Positions 1-5,900 of a DNA stretch of 5,900 bases are shown in pieces. A program made the translations under genes and the position numbers. Source of the stretch: DASTHG01 sp041498155 (GTDB taxonomy: Bacteria; Gemmatimonadota; Gemmatimonadetes; Gemmatimonadales; GWC2-71-9); NCBI GenBank assembly GCA_041498155.1, contig JBGQHV010000190.1:1-5900 (forward strand). Direction: 5' to 3'. The notes beneath the pieces are model-generated. The model saw nothing but the letters and a program-made list of their open reading frames with translations. It did no database searches and was not told the DNA's origin. The first letter of the stretch is position 1, and the number at the start of each line of letters is the position of its first letter.

Positions 1-1198
1 AGACCAGCGCCGTGGCCGCCGTGACGCCGAGGGCGTACAACAACACCGGGACATCGATGTGGAACTCCCAGGCGAACGGGATGTCCGTCGGGAGCCGCAA
101 GGTCGCCCCGAGCGCTCCGGTGGCCCACACCGACAGGACGACGCCCAGCGCGCCGCCGGCCACGGCGAGCACCGCGGCTTCTACCAGGAGCTGACTCAGC
201 AACCGCGGGCGCGACGCTCCGATGGCGACCCGGATCGCGAGCTCGCGGCGCCGCCCCGAGTCGCGGGCCAACAACAGGTTCGCCACGTTGGCGCAAGCGA
301 TAAGCAGGACCAGCCCCACCCCACCGAGAAACAGGGCCAGCAGCAACCGGGGGGTTGCATTGTTGCCCGGCTCCGGCCGCGAGTCGGCGAGCGACTGCAC
401 GAACGGCTCGAGGCCCTGATAGAGCGCCGGGTAGTCGTGCACGAGGCGGGCGACGACGACCGTCGCCGCCACCTGGGCCTGCGGCACGTCCACGCCGGGG
501 GGGAGATGGCCGGCCAGTCGGAAAGTGGTGGCGCCGCGTTGCAACAGCCGACCGGTGGCGGACGGGACTAACTGGTCGTACCACGTGGCGGGCACCCAGA
601 CGTCCGGCTGGAAGCCGACGTAGTAGAGTCCGGAGAACCCGGCGGGCGTCACGCCCGCGATGATGTAGTCGTGGCCGTTGAGTCGAAGCGGGCGCCCCAA
701 AACGGCGGGATCGCCGTTGAAGCGGCGGCGCCAGGTTGCTTCGCTCAGCACGACGACCGGGGTCGCGCCCGGCGCGGTGATTTCGGCGGTCGTGAAGGTC
801 CGACCCAGCACCGTGCGCACGCCGAGCGCCTCGAAGTAATTCGGGCTCACCATCTCGCCCCAGATGCGATCGGTGTGTCCCGCCCGGCTCAGGCTCAGCG
901 CCGTGGGATAGTAGGCGATCACGTCGCTGAAGACGTTCCGGGCCGCGCGGAAGTCCTCCAAGTCGGCGTACGACCAGTCGAGGTACTGGCCGGTCGTGCG
1001 GCTGGTGGAGCTGATGACCATCATTCGGTCGGGATCGGTCACCGGTGGCTGGCGCCACAAGAGGCCCCGGGCGATGGAGTACATCGCGGTGTCGGCGCCC
1101 ACCCCGAGCCCGAGGGTGAGGACGACGACCGCGGTGAACAGCGGGCTCCTCCCCAGCGTCCGGACGGCGTACCGAACATCCTGCATGAGCGTGTCCAT
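1..1198 (-). CDS. ADOP/MacB-FtsX family ABC permease C (5' portion; 3' end beyond window)
   Basis: Integral inner-membrane permease of the MacB/FtsX (type VII ABC) superfamily, expected to couple ATP hydrolysis to work in the periplasm; substrate unknown. The frame is open from the ATG at 1198 to the left edge, giving 399 residues, about half of a roughly 800-residue protein. It begins MDTLMQDVRYAVRTL, the usual ADOP amphipathic N-terminus. TM1 is at about residues 21-45, followed by a MacB-type periplasmic domain (about 46-280) with typical motifs such as SPNYFEALGVR (118-128). TM2 carries LLIACANVANLLLAR (298-312), then the cytoplasmic RRRELAIRVAIGASR loop (316-330) that marks FtsX domains. 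TM3 is at about 336-360 and the start of TM4 at about 383-399. TM1 reads GVGADTAMYS where permease B has GIGANTAIFS, and the periplasmic part is clearly diverged from B, so this is a paralogue and not a recent copy. It starts 7 nt after the stop of permease B, with a good Shine-Dalgarno. Family assignment is firm; function is inferred. Confidence 0.93.
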   Translation of the reverse strand, partial: MDTLMQDVRYAVRTLGRSPLFTAVVVLTLGLGVGADTAMYSIARGLLWRQPPVTDPDRMMVISSTSRTTGQYLDWSYADLEDFRAARNVFSDVIAYYPTALSLSRAGHTDRIWGEMVSPNYFEALGVRTVLGRTFTTAEITAPGATPVVVLSEATWRRRFNGDPAVLGRPLRLNGHDYIIAGVTPAGFSGLYYVGFQPDVWVPATWYDQLVPSATGRLLQRGATTFRLAGHLPPGVDVPQAQVAATVVVARLVHDYPALYQGLEPFVQSLADSRPEPGNNATPRLLLALFLGGVGLVLLIACANVANLLLARDSGRRRELAIRVAIGASRPRLLSQLLVEAAVLAVAGGALGVVLSVWATGALGATLRLPTDIPFAWEFHIDVPVLLYALGVTAATALV

Positions 1199-1201
1199 CA
1201 G

Positions 1202-1207
1202 CACCTC
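1202..1207 (-). promoter_or_regulatory. Shine-Dalgarno GAGGTG for permease C
   Basis: On the minus strand GAGG followed by TGCTG precedes the ATG at 1198, a 5-nt spacer after GAGG. The site overlaps the TGA stop codon of permease B (1208-1206). Ribosomes ending on B are therefore placed directly on the C initiation site, which suggests translational coupling. It supports 1198 as the start over the downstream in-frame ATG (fifth codon). Confidence 0.7.
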
Positions 1208-3641
1208 ATTCCGAGCGGAGTGCTTCGATCGGGTTGACGCGCGTAGCCCGCAAGGCCGGCAAGTAGCTCGCGACGAGGGCTACGGCGACCAGCAGCAGCG
1301 CGATCGCCAGGAAGGTCAGCGGGTCGGTGGCGCTCAGATTGAACAGCATGTTCTTCATCACCCGGGTGACGGCGAACGCCGTCAGCAGTCCGATGGCGAC
1401 GCCGGTCAGCGCGAGCTTCAAGCCCTGCAGCAGCACGAGCCCCAGCACTTCGCGGGAGTCGGCGCCGAGCGCCAGTCGCACGCCCAGTTCGCGGGCGCGT
1501 TGGGTGACGGTGTAGCTCATCACACCGTAGAGCCCGATCGAAGCCAGCGTCATCGCCAGCAGCGCGAACCCGCCGAGCAGCAGCATGGCGAATCGCCGCG
1601 ACCCGGTGGATTGCTCGATCAGGTGGTCCATCGAGTTGACGTTGGCGAGCGGGAGCTCGGCGTCCACGGAGCGGACCGCTCCGCGCACCGCGCCGAGGGA
1701 CGCGAGCGGATCGCCGGTGGTGCGGACGGTGAACCCGAGAAACGGGATGCCGCCGTTCTGGGCGACGGGGAAGTAGACCTGGACGCGCTTCTGGGCGTCC
1801 AACCCTTCGTGGGCCATGTGCCCGACGACGCCGACCACCTGAATCCACTGGATCGAAGAGTCGGTGAAGCTATTGAAGGTGATGCGCTTGCCGATCGGAT
1901 CCACGTTCGGCCAGTAGCGGTGCACCAGCTCCTCATCCACGATGCACACGGCAGGCGACCCCGCGCGATCGGCGTCGCTGAACTGCCGGCCGGCCTTGAG
2001 TGTCGCCCGCATGGTGGGCAGATACGTCGGGGTGACCAGTCGCATGTCGCCCCACGGCATGGGGGTGTTGGTCGGTACCTGATAGCCCTCGACGTTGAAG
2101 CTCGATGTCGACCAGTTGCCGCCGAACGGGATGTTGCTGGTCCCGCCCGCGCTCACGATTCCGGGAGTGGCGTTCAGGGCGGCGTTCAACCGTTCCAACA
2201 CCTGCACGCGAACCGTGTCGTTGGGATACTTCGCCTGGGAGAGCGAGACGCTGAACGTGAGCAGGTGATCGGGCCGGAAGCCCGGGTCGACGCCCACCAC
2301 GCGGGCGAAGCTGCGGATCAGGAGCCCCGCGCCCACCAGGAGCGTCAGCGCCACCGCGACGGTCGAGACGACGAGGCCGCGCCGCAGGCGCAGGCTCGAG
2401 CGATGACCGACCGAGCGGCCGCCTTCCTTCAGTGATTCGTGCAGGTCGGTCCGGGCCATCTGCAGTGCGGGGGCGAATCCGAAGAGCAGTCCGGTCCCGA
2501 GCGACACGAGCAGCGCGAACCCGAGCACGCGGATGTCCACGCCGACCCGCGCGGTGACCGGCAGATTCCCGGAGCTGAGGGCGAGGAGCGCCGGCACGCC
2601 CCACAGGGCAAGCAACACGCCGACTGCTCCACCGGCGAGCGCCAGCACGACGCTCTCGGTGAGCAGGTAGCGCATCAGCCGCCGGGGCGAGGCGCCCAGC
2701 GCCACGCGGACGGCGACGTCGCGCGCTCGCGCGGCGGTCCGGGCGAGCTGCAGATTCGCCACGTTCGCGCAGGCGATGAGCAGCACGGCGGCCACCGCGC
2801 CCAGCAGGATGAGGAGCCCCGACCGCACGCCGCGCGATGCTTCATCGGACAGGGCCGTGACCTTGAGATCCCAGTCCGGCGAATAGCTGTTCGTGTAGGG
2901 CGTGCGCAGCCGCACCGCGAGCGCATGCAGCTCGGTTTGCGCCCGCTGCACGGTGACCCCCGGGGCGAGCCGGCCGATGAAGGGGAGATACTCGTTGGTG
3001 CGCCGGTTGTCGGCGAAGTCCGCCGGTTTGAAGACGGCCGGCGCGAACAGGTCGGTGCGCCGCGAGAAGAAATCCTGAAAGCGGGCGGGCATCACCCCGA
3101 CGATCTCGTAATCCTCGTTGTCGAGCGTGAGCTTCCGACCCAGCGCCCCCCGATCCCCGCCGTACTTCTGCTGCCAGAACCCCCACGACAGCACGGCCAC
3201 GTGGTTCTTGCCCGCTTCCGCCTCATCGGGTTGCAAGGACCGTCCCAGCGCCGGCGCCACGCCCAGGAGCGGGAAGAACTGGCCGGTGACGAGCGTGACG
3301 TTCACCCGCTCCGGCTCTCCCGAGCCGGTGAGGTTCATCGCCATCCCGTTTTCCACAGCGGCGCTCGCGAACAAGTCGGCCCGAGCGGAATAGTCGCGGA
3401 ACCCGGGCACGGACACCGGCGCCCGCAGATTGTTGAGCGAGGGATAGAAGTGGTTCACCGTGACGAGGCGGTCCGGCTCGCGGTAGGGCAGCGGTGCGAG
3501 CAGCACGCCGTTCACCACCGAGAAGATCGCCGTATTCGCCCCGATCCCGAGGGCGAGTGTGAGCACCGCCACCACCGTGAATCCCGGATGGTTGAGCAGC
3601 GAGCGGACGGCGTAGCGGAGGTCCTGGAGCAGGGTTTCCAT
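1206..3641 (-). CDS. ADOP/MacB-FtsX family ABC permease B (complete, 811 aa)
   Basis: Complete duplicated permease with two MacB periplasmic/FtsX modules fused in tandem, the ADOP architecture. It sits in the inner membrane and should act as the transmembrane partner of an ABC ATPase; substrate unknown. TM1 is at about residues 21-45 (LTLALGIGANTAIFSVVNG). A periplasmic domain spans about 46-272. The first FtsX domain has TM2 (274-298, with LLIACANVANL at 287-297), the loop RARDVAVRVALGAS (305-318), TM3 (328-352) and TM4 (369-393, ending GLLFGFAPAL). TM5 is at about 420-444, followed by VDPGFRPDHLLT and a second periplasmic domain (about 446-682). The second FtsX domain has TM6 (684-708), the loop QRARELGVRLALGA (714-727), TM7 (732-756) and TM8 (773-795), ending ATRVNPIEALRSE. 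The start at 3641 is chosen because METLLQDLRYAVRSLL is the conserved family N-terminus; the ATG at 3695 would add 18 unrelated residues and overlap the ATPase gene. No clear Shine-Dalgarno is seen; the heptamer repeat lies 6 nt upstream. It sits between the ATPase and permease C. Length is normal for the family and no frame disruption is seen. Confidence 0.96.
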   Translation of the reverse strand: METLLQDLRYAVRSLLNHPGFTVVAVLTLALGIGANTAIFSVVNGVLLAPLPYREPDRLVTVNHFYPSLNNLRAPVSVPGFRDYSARADLFASAAVENGMAMNLTGSGEPERVNVTLVTGQFFPLLGVAPALGRSLQPDEAEAGKNHVAVLSWGFWQQKYGGDRGALGRKLTLDNEDYEIVGVMPARFQDFFSRRTDLFAPAVFKPADFADNRRTNEYLPFIGRLAPGVTVQRAQTELHALAVRLRTPYTNSYSPDWDLKVTALSDEASRGVRSGLLILLGAVAAVLLIACANVANLQLARTAARARDVAVRVALGASPRRLMRYLLTESVVLALAGGAVGVLLALWGVPALLALSSGNLPVTARVGVDIRVLGFALLVSLGTGLLFGFAPALQMARTDLHESLKEGGRSVGHRSSLRLRRGLVVSTVAVALTLLVGAGLLIRSFARVVGVDPGFRPDHLLTFSVSLSQAKYPNDTVRVQVLERLNAALNATPGIVSAGGTSNIPFGGNWSTSSFNVEGYQVPTNTPMPWGDMRLVTPTYLPTMRATLKAGRQFSDADRAGSPAVCIVDEELVHRYWPNVDPIGKRITFNSFTDSSIQWIQVVGVVGHMAHEGLDAQKRVQVYFPVAQNGGIPFLGFTVRTTGDPLASLGAVRGAVRSVDAELPLANVNSMDHLIEQSTGSRRFAMLLLGGFALLAMTLASIGLYGVMSYTVTQRARELGVRLALGADSREVLGLVLLQGLKLALTGVAIGLLTAFAVTRVMKNMLFNLSATDPLTFLAIALLLVAVALVASYLPALRATRVNPIEALRSE

Positions 3642-3647
3642 GGTGGT

Positions 3648-3675
3648 CCCGGTGTCGGGTGTCGGGTGCCAGGGG
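3648..3675 (-). repeat. Heptamer-based leader repeat, copy 1 (upstream of permease B)
   Basis: A 28-nt element that fills most of the 34-nt gap between the ATPase stop codon (TGA, 3678-3676) and the permease B start (3641). On the minus strand it begins CCCCTGGCA, carries two perfect CCCGACA heptamers (3666-3660 and 3659-3653) and ends CCGGG, 6 nt before the ATG. It matches the copy upstream of the ATPase in 25 of 29 aligned columns (one gap, three mismatches). Function unknown. Confidence 0.7.
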
Positions 3676-4338
3676 TCAGCGCGCGATCCAACCATCCTTC
3701 AGCTGCACGATGCGATTGCCGTACGTCGCGTTGGTTTCGGAGTGCGTCACCTGGATGATGGTCGTTCCGGCCGCATTCAACTGCTTGAACAGCTCCATGA
3801 TCTCGCGCCCCTGCTCGGAGTGCAGATTGCCCGTCGGCTCGTCGGCGAGCAGGATCTGGGGCTTGTGAATCACGGAGCGCGCCACCGCGACCAGCTGTTG
3901 CTGGCCGCCCGAGAGCTGCCGCGGGTAGAGGTCCTTCTTCGCCACCATCCCGAAGCGGTCGAGGGTGTCGGCGACGATCGCCTGGCGCTCCGCCTTCTTG
4001 ATGTCCCGATACGACAGCGGGATGTCGAGGTTCTCGGCGACCGTCAGGTCGTCGAGCAGGTGGTACTGCTGGAAGACGAACCCCACGTACTGTTTGTGCA
4101 GCGCGACGCGGTCCCTGGGCTTGAGCTTGTGGATGACGTGGGTGAACAGCTGGTACTCGCCGGTCCACTCCCCGTCCAGCATGCCGAGAATGGCGAGCAG
4201 GGTCGACTTCCCGGCGCCCGACGGGCCCATGATCGTCACGAACTCGCCCGGCCCGATGTCGAGCGTGATCTGGCGCAGCACGAACACCTTGCTGCCGCCC
4301 TGGGGGTAGCTCTTCTCGAGGCTGCGCAGCGCAATCAT
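3676..4338 (-). CDS. ABC transporter ATP-binding protein, LolD/MacB type (220 aa)
   Basis: Cytoplasmic ATPase that should energise one or more of the neighbouring permeases. Visible motifs: Walker A GPSGAGKST (38-46); Q-loop FVFQQYHLL with Q90; ABC signature LSGGQQQ (142-148); Walker B ILLADEP (162-168) with catalytic E167; H-switch VTHSE with H199; C-terminal end NRIVQLKDGWIAR. Length and motif order fit the LolD/MacB/FtsE branch. Two departures from the branch norm are visible: the D-loop reads GNLHS (170-174), where most members have GNLDS or GALDS, and the residue after LSGGQQQ is Leu149, where Arg is usual. The start at 4338 is chosen because MIALRSLEKSYPQGG is the expected N-terminus; an upstream in-frame ATG at 4515 would add 59 low-complexity residues. 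The ATG overlaps the stop of the small upstream ORF (ATGA). No Shine-Dalgarno is visible; a heptamer repeat lies 6 nt upstream. Which permease it serves cannot be told from sequence; permease B is directly downstream. Confidence 0.96.
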   Translation of the reverse strand: MIALRSLEKSYPQGGSKVFVLRQITLDIGPGEFVTIMGPSGAGKSTLLAILGMLDGEWTGEYQLFTHVIHKLKPRDRVALHKQYVGFVFQQYHLLDDLTVAENLDIPLSYRDIKKAERQAIVADTLDRFGMVAKKDLYPRQLSGGQQQLVAVARSVIHKPQILLADEPTGNLHSEQGREIMELFKQLNAAGTTIIQVTHSETNATYGNRIVQLKDGWIAR

Positions 4339-4601
4339 GACGGGCCCGGGTGTCTGGTGTCGGTGGCCAGGGGGCGCCCGAGTCTCGCCAGCATGTCGCC
4401 CGAGCCGCGCCGGAAATCGATGTAGTCCATCCAGGACGCAACCGGGGTGGTGGGGCTCGGGGCACGAGAAGTCGAGGGCAGCCCGCGCGCGGCCTGCGCG
4501 GGACGCGCCGGACACGGCGTGTTTCCACCGCTCATGCCGAGCGACAGAATCGCGGTGAGCGCGACGACCGGACCGTGATGCGGTTGCGGACGAGTGTTCA
4601 T
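4335..4601 (-). CDS. Possible small protein between permease A and the ATPase (88 aa, uncertain)
   Basis: Not a family I recognise. The ORF fills the gap between permease A and the ATPase. In favour: an ATG 9 nt after the permease A stop with an AGGGG Shine-Dalgarno-like site at 6-nt spacing; a TGA stop overlapping the ATPase ATG (ATGA, 4338-4335); and about 80% G/C at third codon positions, counted by hand. The protein has a short hydrophobic stretch (about residues 11-23, PVVALTAILSLGM), then a Pro/Ala/Ser/Thr-rich segment (31-55), then a mixed segment MDYIDFRRGSGDML (58-71). This could be a weak signal peptide or membrane anchor, but there is no lipobox and the lone Cys is at residue 30. 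Its last 13 or so codons are encoded by the heptamer repeat and its flank, which argues that the C-terminus at least is not under strong protein-level selection. Alternatives are non-coding spacer or the decayed end of a gene. If it is not real, 4339-4610 is an untranslated gap of 272 nt holding only the repeat. Confidence 0.4.
   Translation of the reverse strand: MNTRPQPHHGPVVALTAILSLGMSGGNTPCPARPAQAARGLPSTSRAPSPTTPVASWMDYIDFRRGSGDMLARLGRPLATDTRHPGPS
4345..4373 (-). repeat. Heptamer-based leader repeat, copy 2 (upstream of the ATPase)
   Basis: A 29-nt element on the minus strand starting CCCCTGGCC, with two degenerate heptamers ACCGACA and CCAGACA (4364-4358 and 4357-4351), ending CCCGGG 6 nt before the ATPase ATG at 4338. 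It is the diverged partner of the element upstream of permease B, in the same orientation, at the same distance from the start codon, and about 0.7 kb away. It overlaps the 3' end of the doubtful 88-residue ORF. Confidence 0.7.
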
Positions 4602-4607
4602 GGCGAA

Positions 4608-4612
4608 CCCCT
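4608..4612 (-). promoter_or_regulatory. Shine-Dalgarno-like AGGGG before the small ORF
   Basis: Minus strand AGGGG, then TTCGCC, then the ATG at 4601. The first two bases belong to the TAG stop of permease A, so translation could pass directly from A to the small ORF. The match to the anti-Shine-Dalgarno needs one G-U pair, so it is moderate evidence only. Confidence 0.4.
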
Positions 4613-5900
4613 ATTCGGAGCGGAGGGCGACCAGTGGCTCCACGCGCGCCGCTCGGCGCGCGGGGATGTAGCTCGCCGCGAGCGTCGTGGCGGCGAGCAG
4701 CAGCGCGATGCCGGCGTAACTCAGCGGGTCCGTGGCGGAGACGCCGAACAACAGCGAGGCGAGGGCGCGCGTGAGCCCGAAGGCGCCCACGAGCCCGATT
4801 GCCAGGCCGATGCCCGCGAGCGTCAGCCCCTGGCCGACCACGAGCCGCAGCACGTGGCCGACTTCCGCGCCGAGCGCCATGCGGAGGCCGATCTCGTGGG
4901 TCCGCTGGGCGACGGCATACGCCATCACGCCGTACACGCCGACCGCGGCGAGCAGCAACGCGATGCCGGCGAACGCGGCCATCATCAGGCCGACGAGGCG
5001 CCGGGGCCAGAACGAGCGCGCGATGAGATCCGGGTACGGCATCACGTCGAACAGGGCGATGGCGGGATCGACGGCCCGGATGGCGGCGCGCACGGCCGGC
5101 GCCGCGGCACCGGGAGCCCCGGCCGTGCGCACGATGAGCGACATGTGAAACCGCGGCGAATCCGCGTACGGGACGTACATCTGTGGCGCCGGCTTCGATT
5201 CCAGCTCGTCTTCCTGGACGTCACCGACGACGCCCACGACCGTGCGCCACACCTCGCCGGAGTCGCTCGTCAAACGCAGCCGCCGGCCGATCGCCTCCGC
5301 GCCCGGCCAGAATTTCTGGGCGAGCGTCCGGTTGACGACGGTCACGCCCGAGCTTTCGGCGTTCTCCCGCGGCAGGAAGGTGCGCCCGGTGAGCAGCGGG
5401 ATCTCGAGGGAGCGGAAGTAGCCGTCCGTCACCGTGCGGAATCCGACAATCGGCTCTTCACCCCGCGCGACCGGTTGCCCGTCGACGACGACGGTCGTCG
5501 CCGAGTAGTTGTCGCTCACGGGCAAGCCGTTTGAGGCGGCGACCCCGGAAACCGCGGGCAGCTCCTGCAGCCGCTGCAACACGTCGCGATAGAACCCGAC
5601 CCGCGCGCTCGCCGGTTGGTACCGGTCGCCCGCGAGATAGAGGCGCATCGTGAGGACCGGCTTCGGATCGAAGCCCGGGTTCACCCGGCTGATGGTCAGG
5701 AACGTGCGGATCATCAGCGTCGATCCGACGAGCAGCATTAGCGACAGGGCGATCTCCCCGATGACCAGGGCGTTGCGCAGCCGGTGGCGCCCCCGTCCGC
5801 CCAGGCCGCCCCGTCCGCCGCCACCCTCCTTGAGTGCGGCGTGGTGGTCTCCCTTGGCCGCCTCGTGCGCTGGTAAAGTGCCGAACACGAGACCTGTCAC
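4611..5900 (-). CDS. ADOP/MacB-FtsX family ABC permease A (3' portion; 5' end beyond window)
   Basis: C-terminal 429 residues of a duplicated MacB/FtsX permease; the start lies to the right of the window. Residues here are numbered from the right edge. The fragment opens inside TM4 (TGLVFGTLPA, compare GLLFGFAPAL in permease B), then a Gly/Arg-rich cytoplasmic linker (26-40). TM5 is at about 42-66 (ALVIGEIALSLMLLVGSTLM), then VNPGFDPKPVLTM and the second periplasmic domain (about 68-300), which includes DGYFRSLEIPLLTGRTF and VVGVVGDVQED. The last FtsX domain has TM6 (302-327), the loop AQRTHEIGLRMALGA (331-345), TM7 (350-374), TM8 (392-413) and the family ending ARVEPLVALRSE. Alignment to permease B implies roughly 380-400 missing N-terminal residues. 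The GTG at 5900 is an internal codon and not a start. The gene ends in TAG 9 nt before the small ORF. It is the most upstream gene seen, so any promoter lies outside the window. No frame break is seen. Confidence 0.94.
   Translation of the reverse strand: MTGLVFGTLPAHEAAKGDHHAALKEGGGGRGGLGGRGRHRLRNALVIGEIALSLMLLVGSTLMIRTFLTISRVNPGFDPKPVLTMRLYLAGDRYQPASARVGFYRDVLQRLQELPAVSGVAASNGLPVSDNYSATTVVVDGQPVARGEEPIVGFRTVTDGYFRSLEIPLLTGRTFLPRENAESSGVTVVNRTLAQKFWPGAEAIGRRLRLTSDSGEVWRTVVGVVGDVQEDELESKPAPQMYVPYADSPRFHMSLIVRTAGAPGAAAPAVRAAIRAVDPAIALFDVMPYPDLIARSFWPRRLVGLMMAAFAGIALLLAAVGVYGVMAYAVAQRTHEIGLRMALGAEVGHVLRLVVGQGLTLAGIGLAIGLVGAFGLTRALASLLFGVSATDPLSYAGIALLLAATTLAASYIPARRAARVEPLVALRSE

Noticed and set aside
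996..2435. Long plus-strand open frame (479 codons) antisense to permeases B and C
   Set aside because: It lies opposite genes with clear family motifs. Its translation is rich in Arg, Gln, His, Asp and Gly with no domain, as expected for the antisense of GC-rich coding sequence.
1206..3695. Longer permease B with a start at 3695
   Set aside because: The added 18 residues are the repeat and the ATPase 3' end read in another frame. METLLQDLRYAVRSLL at 3641 is the conserved family N-terminus.
2439..3758. Plus-strand open frame (439 codons) antisense to permease B
   Set aside because: Same antisense composition with no recognisable motif. Permease B on the other strand is intact and conserved.
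3648..4373. Heptamer repeats as a CRISPR or tandem-repeat array
   Set aside because: There are only two units per site with no spacers of regular length, and the sites are separated by a complete gene.
4341..4379. Palindromes CGGGCCCG and GGGCGCCC near the ATPase start as a terminator or operator
   Set aside because: Short palindromes of pure G and C are expected at this base composition. There is no T-tract on the minus strand and no longer stem.
3676..4515. Longer ATPase with a start at 4515 (279 residues)
   Set aside because: The extra 59 residues are low-complexity and unlike any ATPase N-terminus. MIALRSLEKSY at 4338 is the expected start.
4350..5534. Plus-strand open frame (394 codons) antisense to permease A and the small ORF
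   Set aside because: Polar, low-complexity antisense translation with no domain. It is explained by the strong third-position GC of permease A.
5898..5900. GTG at the right edge as the start of permease A
   Set aside because: The protein would begin in the middle of TM4. Comparison with permease B shows the gene continues beyond the window.
1..5900. A defence or otherwise wholly new multi-gene system
   Set aside because: Every well-supported gene belongs to a known ABC permease or ATPase family. No nuclease, reverse transcriptase, toxin, transposase or sensor domain is seen.

Overview
The window is GC-rich (about two thirds GC by eye). It appears to be a single leftward (minus-strand) operon for an ABC-type export or membrane-remodelling system. 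Two permease genes run off the two ends. The permeases are long, tandemly duplicated MacB/FtsX-type proteins of the class first described as 'Acidobacterial duplicated orphan permeases' (ADOP). That class is abundant in Acidobacteriota and also found in Gemmatimonadota and other soil or sediment lineages. Together with the GC content this suggests such a bacterium, but the exact phylum cannot be fixed from the sequence.

In transcription order (right to left): (1) the C-terminal half of ADOP permease A, 5900-4611; (2) a doubtful 88-residue small ORF, 4601-4335, with a Shine-Dalgarno-like AGGGG and an ATGA overlap with the next gene; (3) a complete 220-residue ABC ATPase of the LolD/MacB type, 4338-3676; (4) a complete 811-residue ADOP permease B, 3641-1206; (5) the first 399 residues of ADOP permease C, 1198 to the left edge. 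Gaps between genes are 7 to 34 nt, or 272 nt before the ATPase if the small ORF is not real. No promoter or terminator is visible.

The likely division of labour is that the ATPase supplies ATP hydrolysis to one or more of the permeases. Their large periplasmic domains would pass conformational change to an extracytoplasmic substrate or partner, as in type VII (MacB/LolCDE/FtsEX) systems. No membrane-fusion protein, outer-membrane factor or regulator lies in the window, so the substrate is unknown.

The most unusual non-coding feature is an imperfect direct repeat of 28/29 nt, built on a heptamer (minus strand CCCGACA), immediately upstream of the ATPase gene and of the permease B gene. Each copy lies exactly 6 nt from its start codon. 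I see no evidence of a wholly new system; this is a recognisable permease/ATPase cluster with a few details worth checking.
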